A stretch of 64,000 nucleotides of DNA, from NCBI GenBank assembly GCA_016713865.1, contig JADJOG010000005.1, positions 106,738 to 170,737 on the forward strand, written 5' to 3'. Shown piece after piece: positions 34,755 to 42,596 of this stretch (the first letter of the stretch is position 1; each line of letters begins with the position of its first letter). The notes under the pieces are model-generated. The model was not told where the DNA came from and made no database searches. It saw only the letters and a list, made by a program, of their open reading frames with translations. Position numbers and translations under genes: made by a program. The DNA comes from Flavobacteriales bacterium. GTDB taxonomy: Bacteria > Bacteroidota > Bacteroidia > Flavobacteriales_F > PHOS-HE28.

Positions 34755-35622
34755 ACTTCTCGGGTATGCGGAAAGGCATTGCGGGCGGTGCGCCGACGTC
34801 AATACGCGAAAGCTCGAGGAACGCGCTGGCCACCTTGCCTGGCTCGCTCAACGTGATGCGGATGCGCGTTGGAAGATGGTTGGTTTCAGGCCCGCCGCGC
34901 TGTTCATAACGCAGCTCGGCCGTGCGGTCGTGCGCGAGGTCGACAATCTGCACGCGCGCCACATGGAAGCTGTCGGGCTCGAACCAATAACGCTGCACGG
35001 TAGCGTCCTTCTCTTCGGCCTTGCGAAGCGTGCGCTCCAACCTGCGCTCGCGCATATCGCGGTCGCGGGCCAGTGTGTCGCCCGGGCTGATATCCTCGGC
35101 GGCACGCACGAAACGGCGCTTCTCGCGGCTGGTGAGCACATAATGCCCTTCCTCCCGATCACTGCGGTATTTCTCGTGCGGGTCAAGGCCGATGGCCGTG
35201 CCGTTGATCGCTTGCTGGATCAGGAATAGATCCGGTGTCAACCCGAATTTGGCCTTCGCGATACCGGTGTCCCCGACGAAGTAGAGGTCGTTCACCTTGT
35301 CCAGCACCTTCAAGCTATCCGGGGTGAGCAGCACGCGTGCCATCTCGATTCCGAGCAATGGCACCACGCTCATCCATACCGCGCTGTCCTGCACGCTGCG
35401 CAATTGGGCCTTGAAGCTTCGGTTCTGGTCCGGAAGGTCCAACTGCACGTCGGCTTTCGCTGAATAGTGATGCACCGGAGCCTGTCGCATGGCCATTGCG
35501 CGCTCAAGCACCTTCTCCGCTGACCGCGGCGGCAGCTCGCGGTTCACGATGGTGATGCGACGCGTCTTGCACGATGCGGCCAGTACCGCTGCAGCGATCA
35601 GTGTTATGCCGATGCGGCTCAT
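34738..35622 (-). CDS. DUF4292-family lipoprotein
   Basis: A 294-residue lipoprotein (MSRIGITLIAAAVLAASC, lipobox LAAS-C) with DUF4292 features such as VWMSVVPLLGIEMARVLLTP and SLKVLDKVNDLYFVG. The family has a LolA/LolB-like fold in its annotation and is thought to act in the outer-membrane envelope; its exact role is not known. It sits in the conserved TPR / DUF4292 / EnvC order. Start: ATG at 35622, overlapping the TPR gene stop by four bases. Confidence 0.88.
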   Translation of the reverse strand: MSRIGITLIAAAVLAASCKTRRITIVNRELPPRSAEKVLERAMAMRQAPVHHYSAKADVQLDLPDQNRSFKAQLRSVQDSAVWMSVVPLLGIEMARVLLTPDSLKVLDKVNDLYFVGDTGIAKAKFGLTPDLFLIQQAINGTAIGLDPHEKYRSDREEGHYVLTSREKRRFVRAAEDISPGDTLARDRDMRERRLERTLRKAEEKDATVQRYWFEPDSFHVARVQIVDLAHDRTAELRYEQRGGPETNHLPTRIRITLSEPGKVASAFLELSRIDVGAPPAMPFRIPEKYEPMP

Positions 35623-36233
35623 TCCACGCGGCGCCCCTCGGCGATCTTCCGGTCGATGAGTTCGCTCGCTCCGCCGCGTTCCTTGGCACGCTTCCATTTC
35701 TCCAGCGCGTTCGCCTGCTCGCCCAGCTCGAAGAGGATGTCGCCGTAATGCTCCAGCAATTCACCGTCGGCGTTCGGCGAGCCGGCAATGGCCTTCTCGA
35801 TCCATTCGCGCGCATCGGCATGGCGCTTCATGCGGAAGAGCACCCAGGCGTATGTGTCCTGATAGCTTGGTTGCCCTGGCGCGAGCTCGTTGCTGCGCTT
35901 GCTCATGCGCTCGGCCCTCTCCAATTGATCTCCGCGCAGGCTGAGGTAATAGGCCCAATTGTTCAGCGCGGTCGGGTCGTTCGGCAGGATCGCCAGCGCC
36001 TTCTCGTAAGACTGGTCGCTCTTCGCGAATTGCTTCGATGCGTTGTACGCTTCGCCCAGGCTGCTCCAGAACTGCGCGGTCAGCGGCGCATTGTCAACCA
36101 CCAGGTCGCGGCCGGTGACCAGTTCCTCAATCGCTTGCTCGTATTGATGGAGCTGCGAGTGGGCGATGCCTTTGTACAAGTATGCCTCGGGCGCGGTGGG
36201 GAAGAGCTCGATGGTTCGCGCCGCTTCTTTCAC
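35619..36233 (-). CDS. TPR lipoprotein, C-terminal fragment (frameshifted)
   Basis: The last 204 codons of a tetratricopeptide protein (AYLYKGIAHSQLHQYEQAIE; PNDPTALNNWAYYLSLRG; LEHYGDILFELGEQANALEK). The preceding frame stops next to a run of four C at plus 36248-36251; one more base there gives QMGDHESLVKEAARTIELFP and joins the two frames. The apparent start codon here is therefore internal. Confidence 0.85.
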   Translation of the reverse strand: MKEAARTIELFPTAPEAYLYKGIAHSQLHQYEQAIEELVTGRDLVVDNAPLTAQFWSSLGEAYNASKQFAKSDQSYEKALAILPNDPTALNNWAYYLSLRGDQLERAERMSKRSNELAPGQPSYQDTYAWVLFRMKRHADAREWIEKAIAGSPNADGELLEHYGDILFELGEQANALEKWKRAKERGGASELIDRKIAEGRRVE

Positions 36234-36844
36234 CAGTGATTCATGATCCCCATCTGTAGGCTGAGCTGAAGCACCTGCGCGTGGATCGGGAAGCGGTCTT
36301 TCTCCAGCTCAAGCGCCATGCGGAATTGATCGCGCGCTTCGCTGATCTTCCCATCGCGCAGGAGGAAGTCGCCGTGGATGGTGTGCGGCTTGCCGCTCTC
36401 GGGGTGCGCTTTCTCCAATGCCTCGATAAACGAGTAGCTCCGACGCACCAGATCAGGACGGTCATCGGGCTTCTCGCCTTCGCCTTCGGTCATCTCGAAG
36501 AAACCGATGAGCACCTGCATCTTGGCATCGATGTCAACGTCGGGATCAGCGAACGCGAGGCCCAATTCATGATAGGCTTCGTCCATCCTGCCGGTGGAGT
36601 AGTAGTGCTCGGCCAATGAGATGCGGAGCATGCTGTTGCCGGGATCCATCGCCAATGCCTTGCGGTATTGCTCGAGGGCTTGCTCATGCTTGCCTTGCGC
36701 ATCGTACACCTCGGCGAGCATGCCCAAGTATTCTGCAGCCTTCGGATTCGCCGTCACCGCGCGGCCAAGCAGCTTCTCGGCCTCAGCCCATTGGCCCAGC
36801 GCCATGTGCGTATTGAAGGCGTGATGCACGAGGTCCTCGTTCAA
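36230..36844 (-). CDS. TPR lipoprotein, middle fragment (frameshifted)
   Basis: 204 codons with TPR units (EYLGMLAEVYDAQGKHEQAL; LRISLAEHYYSTGRMDEAYH). Its TTG start coincides with LNEDLVHHAF, which normally follows EKRFG in this family. Inserting one G near 36844-36850 joins it with the N-terminal fragment (EKRFGLNEDLV). Confidence 0.85.
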   Translation of the reverse strand: MNEDLVHHAFNTHMALGQWAEAEKLLGRAVTANPKAAEYLGMLAEVYDAQGKHEQALEQYRKALAMDPGNSMLRISLAEHYYSTGRMDEAYHELGLAFADPDVDIDAKMQVLIGFFEMTEGEGEKPDDRPDLVRRSYSFIEALEKAHPESGKPHTIHGDFLLRDGKISEARDQFRMALELEKDRFPIHAQVLQLSLQMGIMNHW

Positions 36845-37377
36845 GCGAAGCGCTTCTCTGCTTCGGCATAAGCCTTCGACGCATCAGCGGGGCGACCCGC
36901 ATAGGCATAAGCGGCGGCGAGATCCAGGTGCACTTCGTAGCGCTCGGGCCATTGTTCCAGGATTCCTCTGTAAACGCCGACCGCTTCTTGCGGCTTGTTG
37001 TCCTGGCGATAAAGGTCCGCTAAGAGGAATCGGTACCAGATGTTGCTCTTCTCGACGGCGATGGCCTGCTTGGCATGGCTCACCGCTTGATCGAATCGCT
37101 GGCCTTGGTGATAAAGCTTGGCCAATTCGAAGTAGGAAGCGCCATTCTGCGGATCAGCCTTCAGGCATTGCCCATAAAGGCTGAGTGCTTTCGGCAGATT
37201 GCCTTGGAGCCGCGCTTGTGTGGCCTCCATGAACAGGCGCATCACTTCGGCGCGCTTGTCGTTATCGCCGCGCGCGCCTGAGCCTCCATCCACGCCTTGT
37301 TCAGTTGTCGCTACGGGCTTCGTGCCTCCGCAAGCGAGCAGCATGGGCAACAGGAGGAGCGGGAGGATTCTCTTCAT
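36841..37377 (-). CDS. TPR lipoprotein, N-terminal fragment (frameshifted)
   Basis: 178 codons: lipoprotein signal (MKRILPLLLLPMLLAC, lipobox LLAC), a low-complexity linker, then TPR units (GASYFELAKLYHQGQRFDQA; WYRFLLADLYRQDNKPQEAV). With the other two fragments the protein would be about 585 residues, the usual length of this conserved envelope TPR lipoprotein located between DUF4292 and the nucleotidyltransferase. The start is the ATG at 37377 (another ATG at 37395 precedes it). Confidence 0.85.
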   Translation of the reverse strand: MKRILPLLLLPMLLACGGTKPVATTEQGVDGGSGARGDNDKRAEVMRLFMEATQARLQGNLPKALSLYGQCLKADPQNGASYFELAKLYHQGQRFDQAVSHAKQAIAVEKSNIWYRFLLADLYRQDNKPQEAVGVYRGILEQWPERYEVHLDLAAAYAYAGRPADASKAYAEAEKRFA

Positions 37378-37387
37378 CTGGTATGGC

Positions 37388-38095
37388 TCAGCCAACGGTG
37401 CTGTCGTCGCTCAGGCTCAGGTCCATGGCTTTGCCGGTCACTTGGGCGCGCTCGCCGATCATGCTGTTGTCGATCACGGCATCCTGTACACGCACACCGC
37501 CCCGCAAGATCGCATTGCGCACCACGCTGCTGGCGATGACCGTGCCGCTCTCGATGGAGACGTTCGGGCCCACCACACTGTTCACCAGCTCCACGCCATC
37601 ACCGATGAAGCAGGGCGGGATCACCACGCTGTTCAACGCTTTCAGGCTCTTGCTCACCAGCGCGGCATCGTTCTTCAGGAAGCCGAGCACCTTAGTGTTG
37701 GTGTCCACCATGGCGTTCTTGTTCCCGCAGTCCATCCATACATCCACCGCACCGGCCTTGAAGCGCGCGCCCTTGCGCTTCATGTTCTCCATGGCGTTGG
37801 TGAGCTGGTACTCGCCCTTCTCCTTGATGTCGTTGTCGATGAGGTATTGCATCTCCTTACGGAGGCGCTCGCCATCAGCGAAGTAGTAGATGCCGATGAT
37901 GGCCAGGTCGCTCACGAAGTCAACGGGCTTCTCCACGAACTCGGTGATGATGCCTTCGCCATCGAGCTTCACCACGCCGAACGGGCGCGGGTCTTCCACC
38001 TTGTTCACCCAGATCACGCCGTCGCAGTCCTTATCGAGCTTCAGCTGGGCGCGGAAGAGCGTGTCGGCGAAGGCCACGATGATGCGGCCACTCAA
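37388..38095 (-). CDS. sugar-phosphate nucleotidyltransferase, C-terminal fragment (frameshifted)
   Basis: About 235 codons: the second half of the nucleotidyltransferase domain (IIVAFADTLFRAQLKLDKDC; VWVNKVEDPRPFGVVKL-type block) and a left-handed beta-helix tail with hexapeptide repeats (VVGPNVSIESGTVIASSVV). It continues from the fragment at 38092-38394; a base missing near 38125 separates them. Confidence 0.87.
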   Translation of the reverse strand: MSGRIIVAFADTLFRAQLKLDKDCDGVIWVNKVEDPRPFGVVKLDGEGIITEFVEKPVDFVSDLAIIGIYYFADGERLRKEMQYLIDNDIKEKGEYQLTNAMENMKRKGARFKAGAVDVWMDCGNKNAMVDTNTKVLGFLKNDAALVSKSLKALNSVVIPPCFIGDGVELVNSVVGPNVSIESGTVIASSVVRNAILRGGVRVQDAVIDNSMIGERAQVTGKAMDLSLSDDSTVG

Positions 38096-38394
38096 GGCGC
38101 TCTCGGCGCAGAGGATGGCGTGGGCGTGCCCAGGGCCACTTCTTGGTAATGGATGCTGCCTTTAGCGCCAATCTGCTCGGCGATGGCTACCAGTCCCTGC
38201 TCCACTTTCACGCCGAAGCTGGGGTGTACCACGAAGGCGACCTCTTCCACCGGCTCACCGGCCACGGCGGCCAGGTCCTCCACGAGGCGTTGAACAATGG
38301 GCTTGCCCGCGATGGGCAGCAAAGGCTTGGCGGTGGTGTGGGTGTGCGGACGCATCCGCTTGCCCATGCCCGCCATCGGGACGATGATCTTCAT
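38092..38394 (-). CDS. sugar-phosphate nucleotidyltransferase, N-terminal fragment (frameshifted)
   Basis: 100 codons with the pyrophosphorylase signature MKIIVPMAGMGKRMRPHT followed by KPLLPIAGKPIV. The frame breaks after YQEVALG; adding one G gives GTAHAILCAESALSGR and the downstream fragment. The complete enzyme (about 335 residues) transfers a nucleotide to a sugar 1-phosphate (RmlA/GlmU-like); the sugar cannot be named. It lies between dut and the TPR lipoprotein, as in Flavobacteria. Confidence 0.87.
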   Translation of the reverse strand: MKIIVPMAGMGKRMRPHTHTTAKPLLPIAGKPIVQRLVEDLAAVAGEPVEEVAFVVHPSFGVKVEQGLVAIAEQIGAKGSIHYQEVALGTPTPSSAPRAP

Positions 38395-38450
38395 TCCTTG
38401 GTTCAGTCAAGCGGGCTTGTTGCCCTGCCGTTTTCGCGTCGCGAAGGTCT

Positions 38451-38909
38451 TCAATTTGTTCCAGTGTGGCCGAAGCCGCCAGCCCCGCGTTCCGACGAGG
38501 ACAAGTCAGCAACTTCCTGCCATTCGGCCCTGAGGTAACGGGCAATCACGAGCTGTGCCACCCGTTCGCCGTCCTTCACCTCGAACGGCTCCTGGCCGTG
38601 GTTGATCAGCAGCACGCCCACTTCGCCCCGGTAATCGGCGTCGATGGTGCCCGGTGCATTCAGCACCGTGATGCCGTGCTTGAAGGCCAAGCCGCTGCGC
38701 GGACGCACCTGGGCCTCGGTGCCTTCGGGCAGTTCGAGGTAGAGACCAGTAGGGATGAGCGCGCGCTGGCCGGGGGCGAGCACCATGGGCGCATCGAGGT
38801 TGGCGCGGAGGTCCATGCCGGCGCTGTGAGCGGTGGCGTAATGGGGTAGCGGGTGGTGGCTGCGGTTGATGAGGCGGATGGCGACGCCGGAAAAGGTCAG
38901 GGTGCTCAT
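38451..38909 (-). CDS. dut: dUTP diphosphatase
   Basis: A 152-residue trimeric dUTPase that removes dUTP and supplies dUMP. All five motifs are visible: AGMDLRA, RSGLAFKHG, GTIDADYRGEVGV, GERVAQLVI, and the C-terminal RGAGGFGHTG. The start is the ATG at 38909; the frame runs on to 38942. Confidence 0.96.
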   Translation of the reverse strand: MSTLTFSGVAIRLINRSHHPLPHYATAHSAGMDLRANLDAPMVLAPGQRALIPTGLYLELPEGTEAQVRPRSGLAFKHGITVLNAPGTIDADYRGEVGVLLINHGQEPFEVKDGERVAQLVIARYLRAEWQEVADLSSSERGAGGFGHTGTN

Positions 38910-38956
38910 GAATGGTTTGTGTGAGAGCAATGGTCGGCGCAAAGTGCACCATGGAA

Positions 38957-39172
38957 CTACAGCAGGGTTTCCTTGTCGATGCCCGCCTGCTTCAGGATCG
39001 CGAGCAATGTGCCCTTCGGCAAGTCGCGCTTGTGCATGGGCACGATGGTCATTTTCCCATTTGTCCGATTCTTCATGATGCTGTGTGAGCCCTTTGTCCG
39101 CACTTCCTCGAAACCATGCTTCCGAAGAAGCCGGACTAGTTCGTCAGGCGTAAGCGACGGTGTGCCGGTCAT
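38957..39172 (-). CDS. hicA: HicA-family mRNA interferase toxin
   Basis: A 71-residue HicA/YcfA-like double-stranded-RNA-binding-fold toxin. The opening SLTPDELVRLLRKHGFEEVR and the catalytic histidine in TKGSHSIMKN are typical, as is the closing PKGTLLAILKQAGID. In this family the toxin cleaves mRNA when not bound by HicB. It follows hicB by six bases on the same strand. It lies at one end of an accessory island. Confidence 0.92.
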   Translation of the reverse strand: MTGTPSLTPDELVRLLRKHGFEEVRTKGSHSIMKNRTNGKMTIVPMHKRDLPKGTLLAILKQAGIDKETLL

Positions 39173-39178
39173 GGCTCT

Positions 39179-39406
39179 TCAATAGCCCACAACAAGCGCG
39201 TATTCCAGGGTACGGCTATCGTCAGGCACCGGATCACCTTCCGCTTGTAGTGTTTCCACATAAAGCTCGATGGCTTCTTTCGCCATAGCCATGGCGTGCT
39301 CGATGCTTTCGCCATAGGTGATGCAGCCCGGCAGCGCAGGCACCTTCACGGTATAGCCGCCTTCGGGTTCTTGGGTGAGCAGGATGCGGTAAGTGAGCTG
39401 CGCCAT
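39179..39406 (-). CDS. hicB: HicB-family antitoxin
   Basis: A 75-residue HicB with the partial RNase H-like fold: EPEGGYTVKVPALPGCITYG followed by ESIEHAMAMAKEAIELYVE. There is no recognisable DNA-binding domain at the C-terminus, so autoregulation would need another protein. It precedes hicA, the antitoxin-first order that is less common for HicAB in proteobacteria but frequent elsewhere. Confidence 0.9.
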   Translation of the reverse strand: MAQLTYRILLTQEPEGGYTVKVPALPGCITYGESIEHAMAMAKEAIELYVETLQAEGDPVPDDSRTLEYALVVGY

Positions 39407-39410
39407 GTTT

Positions 39411-39418
39411 CAAAAGTA
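39411..39418 (-). promoter_or_regulatory. -7 box (TACTTTTG) for hicB-hicA
   Basis: An exact TAnnTTTG match ending four bases before the hicB ATG, which predicts a leaderless hicBA mRNA. The same octamer at the same distance precedes the second HicB-like gene. Confidence 0.5.
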
Positions 39419-39430
39419 TGCGACCACGAC

Positions 39431-39709
39431 TCAGGTGGACAGCTTGGGCAGTGTGGCCAAGCTTCCGGAGCCCATCCAACCGTACTCGATCAACAGGCGC
39501 TCAAGTGTTCCCTTCTTCAGCGTGTCGCTGATGAAGATCTCCAGTGCTTCGCTGAAGCCGCGCTTCGCTTCTTCCTTTGAATCGCCATAGGAGGAGAGCT
39601 TGAGCGAAGGCGCGTAGGAGACCCAGTACGCGCCCTCCTTCACCAAGAGCACTTCCACGTCGATCTGCATGCCCTTGGCGTTCTTGCGGATGCGGTTGTT
39701 GGCGGCCAT
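39431..39709 (-). CDS. second HicB-like protein
   Basis: A 92-residue protein with a HicB-like fold by eye: EVLLVKEGAYWVSYAPSLKL, SSYGDSKEEAKRGFSEALEI, then FISDTLKKGTLERLLIEYGW. It lacks the catalytic and DNA-binding features of other families and has no toxin of its own next to it. It may be an extra antitoxin for the HicA downstream or a remnant of another HicAB pair. The call rests on fold-like pattern and context. Confidence 0.65.
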   Translation of the reverse strand: MAANNRIRKNAKGMQIDVEVLLVKEGAYWVSYAPSLKLSSYGDSKEEAKRGFSEALEIFISDTLKKGTLERLLIEYGWMGSGSLATLPKLST

Positions 39710-39713
39710 GGCT

Positions 39714-39721
39714 CAAAAGTA
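39714..39721 (-). promoter_or_regulatory. -7 box (TACTTTTG) for the second HicB-like gene
   Basis: An exact match ending four bases before the ATG at 39709. Confidence 0.5.
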
Positions 39722-39732
39722 AGGTGGTCGGC

Positions 39733-39740
39733 TAGCTTTG
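39733..39740 (+). promoter_or_regulatory. -7 box (TAGCTTTG) for the truncated secreted gene
   Basis: An exact TAnnTTTG match ending seven bases before the ATG at 39748, divergent from the HicB-like gene. Confidence 0.45.
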
Positions 39741-39747
39741 TTCGATC

Positions 39748-39846
39748 ATGAAAATTGCTGCGGTTCGCAGTTCCTCATTGTGCTGCGCCTTGCTCCTTGG
39801 CGGATTCGCTATTGCGCAGCCCGGCACCTTGCGCGGGAATGAGTAG
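39748..39846 (+). pseudogene. 5' remnant of a secreted-protein gene
   Basis: A promoter-like box and a 32-codon frame that encodes a full signal peptide (SSSLCCALLLGGFAIAQPG) and then stops at TAG. No continuation is visible in any frame before the repeat-protein gene 26 bases further on. It looks like the front end of a secreted protein cut off by the insertion or deletion that brought in the repeat gene. Confidence 0.5.
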
Positions 39847-39872
39847 ATGACTTGATGTTGGTTAATTAGCCA

Positions 39873-40430
39873 TCATGCCATTCTGGAGTCCGCTATCCTG
39901 CGCATTAATTCAACCACAAAAGCGTCGTCTGCATATGGTTTGACCACCGCATCATACGCCCCAATATTGCGCGCCAGTGCTTTCCAGTCCCAGTTGTCGT
40001 GGTAGCGCTCAATCAGCGCAATAGACCACGGCAACGTTCCAATAGAGCTAAGCATCGCCCAATCCCAATTGGCACCAATTCGCCCGATAAGACTCTCGGG
40101 CCAAGGCGGCGCTGCAGGCCCTGCCTGTTCAAATGGGCGCTGTTTCCAAACCCATTGAGCATCGTATCGCTTAATCAAGTCTTCAGACCATGGCAATGCC
40201 GAATTCCAGCTAAGCCCCCACCAACTCCATTTGTCACGATAACGGTCGATGAGGGCTTCAGACCATGGAAGTGCAGCGTTGCGACTTAGCGCTTCAGTCC
40301 CTCTGATTGTTCTAGGCTGGCCCACATATGCGAGTCCACCCCTTCCCAAATCCATTTGTCGAGGTGTTCTTCGATGAAAGCCACAGACCAAGGCAGTGAA
40401 GCGTTCCGGCTTAGTCCATGCCAATCCCAA
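39873..40430 (-). CDS. Trp-rich 25-residue-repeat protein, C-terminal fragment (frameshifted)
   Basis: The sense part of this frame begins about 40301 and contains five or so repeats such as ALSRNAALPWSEALIDRY and WDWAMLSSIGTLPWSIALIE, ending with a short tail. The codons upstream of 40301 in this frame are out of register with the repeats. One additional base in the CCC at plus 40299-40301 (giving EGTEALSRN) joins it to the fragment 40286-41068. Confidence 0.75.
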   Translation of the reverse strand: MGLAWTKPERFTALVCGFHRRTPRQMDLGRGGLAYVGQPRTIRGTEALSRNAALPWSEALIDRYRDKWSWWGLSWNSALPWSEDLIKRYDAQWVWKQRPFEQAGPAAPPWPESLIGRIGANWDWAMLSSIGTLPWSIALIERYHDNWDWKALARNIGAYDAVVKPYADDAFVVELMRRIADSRMA

Positions 40431-41068
40431 TTGTCCCGGAACTTTTCAATCAATGCGTTGGTCCTGGCCCCGGTCGAACAACACAACATTCGACCCCACA
40501 CCCATTTATCAATATAAACCTCGACAAGAGACTCTGACCAAGGCAGATCTTCGTTCGTGCTCAGAGCCTCCCAATCCCATTTGTCTCGGAAGCGGTGTAT
40601 TAGATCTGCGGACCATGACTGTCTAGAAAGCGCAGGCCAATAGAGCTTCGCTTGGAAGCGGTTAAGGAGGAACTCTGACCATGGAATTGCAGGGTTCCAG
40701 CTAAGAGTAAACCAGTTCCAGTTGTCCTCAAAGCGAAGGAGTAGGTGATCTGACCAAGGCAGAGCCTTATTGCCGCTCAGCAGAGTCCAATCCCAGCGTT
40801 CTCGATGCCGCTCAATCAAAGTTTCAGACCAAGGAACGACCACATTGCGGCTTAAGGACTTCCAGTCCAACCGCTCACTGTACTTGGCAATTAGAGCGTC
40901 GGACCACGATATCCGGATATTGCCGCTCAACAGCTCACTGTACCACATGCGCCCACTGATAATTTGCGGAGTCAATGGGTAAAATGCAGACAGCCATTGC
41001 GTAGCCAGTTCATCTTGCCGAACCAAGAACTCAATTAGTTCTTGGTGCCCTCGCTCCTCATTTTGCAT
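40286..41068 (-). CDS. Trp-rich 25-residue-repeat protein, N-terminal fragment (frameshifted)
   Basis: About 260 codons. After a short helical start (MQNEERGHQELIEFLVRQ) come roughly eight repeats with the pattern LSxNxxLPWSxxLIxRYxxKWDW, for example SLSRNVVVPWSETLIERH and ALSTNEDLPWSESLVEVY. Together with the other fragment there are about 13 repeats and nearly 400 residues. I do not recognise a named domain; similar Trp-rich repeats (NPNITW ... DKPWNW) are known to me from giant-virus proteins and from unnamed bacterial proteins. There is no signal peptide. Base composition is visibly lower in GC than the flanking genes. A TTG at 41113 is an alternative start. Confidence 0.75.
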   Translation of the reverse strand: MQNEERGHQELIEFLVRQDELATQWLSAFYPLTPQIISGRMWYSELLSGNIRISWSDALIAKYSERLDWKSLSRNVVVPWSETLIERHRERWDWTLLSGNKALPWSDHLLLRFEDNWNWFTLSWNPAIPWSEFLLNRFQAKLYWPALSRQSWSADLIHRFRDKWDWEALSTNEDLPWSESLVEVYIDKWVWGRMLCCSTGARTNALIEKFRDNWDWHGLSRNASLPWSVAFIEEHLDKWIWEGVDSHMWASLEQSEGLKR

Positions 41069-41141
41069 CTCTGCACTGTGTGTCAATTGGTGGATGTAAT
41101 GTGTGTGAGTCAAGGCACTCGGTCTTGCCCCCTAAGGTGGC

Positions 41142-42566
41142 TCAAGCCCACAGCCTCCGTCGCTCTCTTTTCCAGATTAGGATGAAAAACAGCGATAGTG
41201 CCAAGCCTCTCACTCCATACTTCATCACGCCTTCGACATCTATCTGCTCACACCCCCACCAAACCACCACCGCCCCCGCCATGTACCCCAGCACGCGCGT
41301 CATGTTGTACGGCACCGGGTAATGTTTCTGCCCCCATGCGTAGCTGATAGCTGCCATGCTGGCGTAGCAGATCAAGGTGGCCCAGGCCGCGCCCATGTAG
41401 CCCATGCTCGGGATCAGCGCGAAGAGGCAGACCAAGGTGATCGCGGCGCCCACGATGCTGATGGTGCTGCCGGCGCGCGTGCGGTCGGTGAGCTTGTACC
41501 ACACGCTCTGGTTGTAGTAGATGCCGAGGAAGACGTTCGCGAGCATGAGGATGGGCACCACGCGCAGCCCTTCGTGGTAAGCCTCGTTCGGGATGAACCA
41601 TTTGAAGAGATCGAGGAAGAGCATCACCAACAGGAAGGCGCTCATGCACACGGCCACGAACACATTCATGATGCGCGCGAACGTCTGTTTGCTGTCCTTC
41701 TCTTTCGCATGGCTGAAGAAGAAGGGCTCGGCGCCCATGCGGAAGGCCTGGATGAAGAGCGTGATGAGAATCGAGAGTTTGTAGCACGCGCCGTAGATGC
41801 CGATCTGCTCATCGGCGATGTCGGCGGGCAGCAGGTACTTCAGCACGGCGCGGTCGGCGGTCTCGTTCACCATGCCGGCGAGGCCCGCGATGGCGAGCGG
41901 CGCGGCGAAGACGAGCATCGGACGCAGGAGAGTCTTGTCGAATGCGCCAAGCCTTGGCCACTGCGGCACCAGCAAGAGGAACTTCACCGCGCTGGCGATG
42001 AGGTTGATGAGGAAGACATGCTCCACGCCGATGCTCGGGTTGTGCTGTTTGGCGTAAGTGAAGTAGTATAGGCTGAGCGCGATGGTGATGCCCACGTTGG
42101 TCATGTTCACGAACACGAATCGCCACGGACGGCCCTCGTTGCGCAGCCGCGCCATGGGCAGTGCGGTCATGGCATCGAGGCCCAGCGCGATGGCGAGCAT
42201 CAGCACCAGTTGGCCTTGCTCCGGATAACGGATGCCGCCGGCGATAGCGTCGGGGAAGAGCGCGCACAACAGCGTGAAGAAGAGCGAGAGGCTCGCTACC
42301 GAGAAGAAGGCGGTGGCATAGGCGCGCTTGGGATCAAGCTCTTTCCTGTTGGCGAATCGGAAGAAGGTGGTCTCCATCCCGAAGGTGATCACCACGGTCA
42401 CGAAAGCGGCCCAGGCATAGAGCGAGGTGATGATGCCGAATTCCTCCGGCTCGAACACGCCCTTGCTGGTGTACAGCGGCGTGAGCAGAAAGTTTAGGAA
42501 GCGCGCAACGATGCTGCTCAGCCCGTAGATGGCCGTTTGGCCGGCGAGTTTGCGGAGGGCGCTCAC
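41142..42566 (-). CDS. oligosaccharide flippase family protein (Wzx/MATE-like)
   Basis: A 474-residue integral membrane protein with about 12-14 predicted membrane segments. The N-terminus (LRKLAGQTAIYGLSSIVARF) and FEPEEFGIITSLYAWAAF are typical of Bacteroidota polysaccharide flippases of the MOP superfamily, which move lipid-linked glycan units across the inner membrane. Start: GTG at 42566 (a TTG lies two codons upstream). In related genomes it is next to dut; here the island 38.9-41.1 kb lies between them. Confidence 0.88.
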   Translation of the reverse strand: MSALRKLAGQTAIYGLSSIVARFLNFLLTPLYTSKGVFEPEEFGIITSLYAWAAFVTVVITFGMETTFFRFANRKELDPKRAYATAFFSVASLSLFFTLLCALFPDAIAGGIRYPEQGQLVLMLAIALGLDAMTALPMARLRNEGRPWRFVFVNMTNVGITIALSLYYFTYAKQHNPSIGVEHVFLINLIASAVKFLLLVPQWPRLGAFDKTLLRPMLVFAAPLAIAGLAGMVNETADRAVLKYLLPADIADEQIGIYGACYKLSILITLFIQAFRMGAEPFFFSHAKEKDSKQTFARIMNVFVAVCMSAFLLVMLFLDLFKWFIPNEAYHEGLRVVPILMLANVFLGIYYNQSVWYKLTDRTRAGSTISIVGAAITLVCLFALIPSMGYMGAAWATLICYASMAAISYAWGQKHYPVPYNMTRVLGYMAGAVVVWWGCEQIDVEGVMKYGVRGLALSLFFILIWKRERRRLWA

Positions 42567-42596
42567 TTGCAATTCGAATAAGAACCGGCAATCTCA

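Noticed and set aside
39873..41113. CRISPR array or DNA-level tandem repeat
   Set aside because: The periodicity of about 75 bases is at the protein level (25 residues); the DNA units differ too much, and there are no identical direct repeats with spacers.
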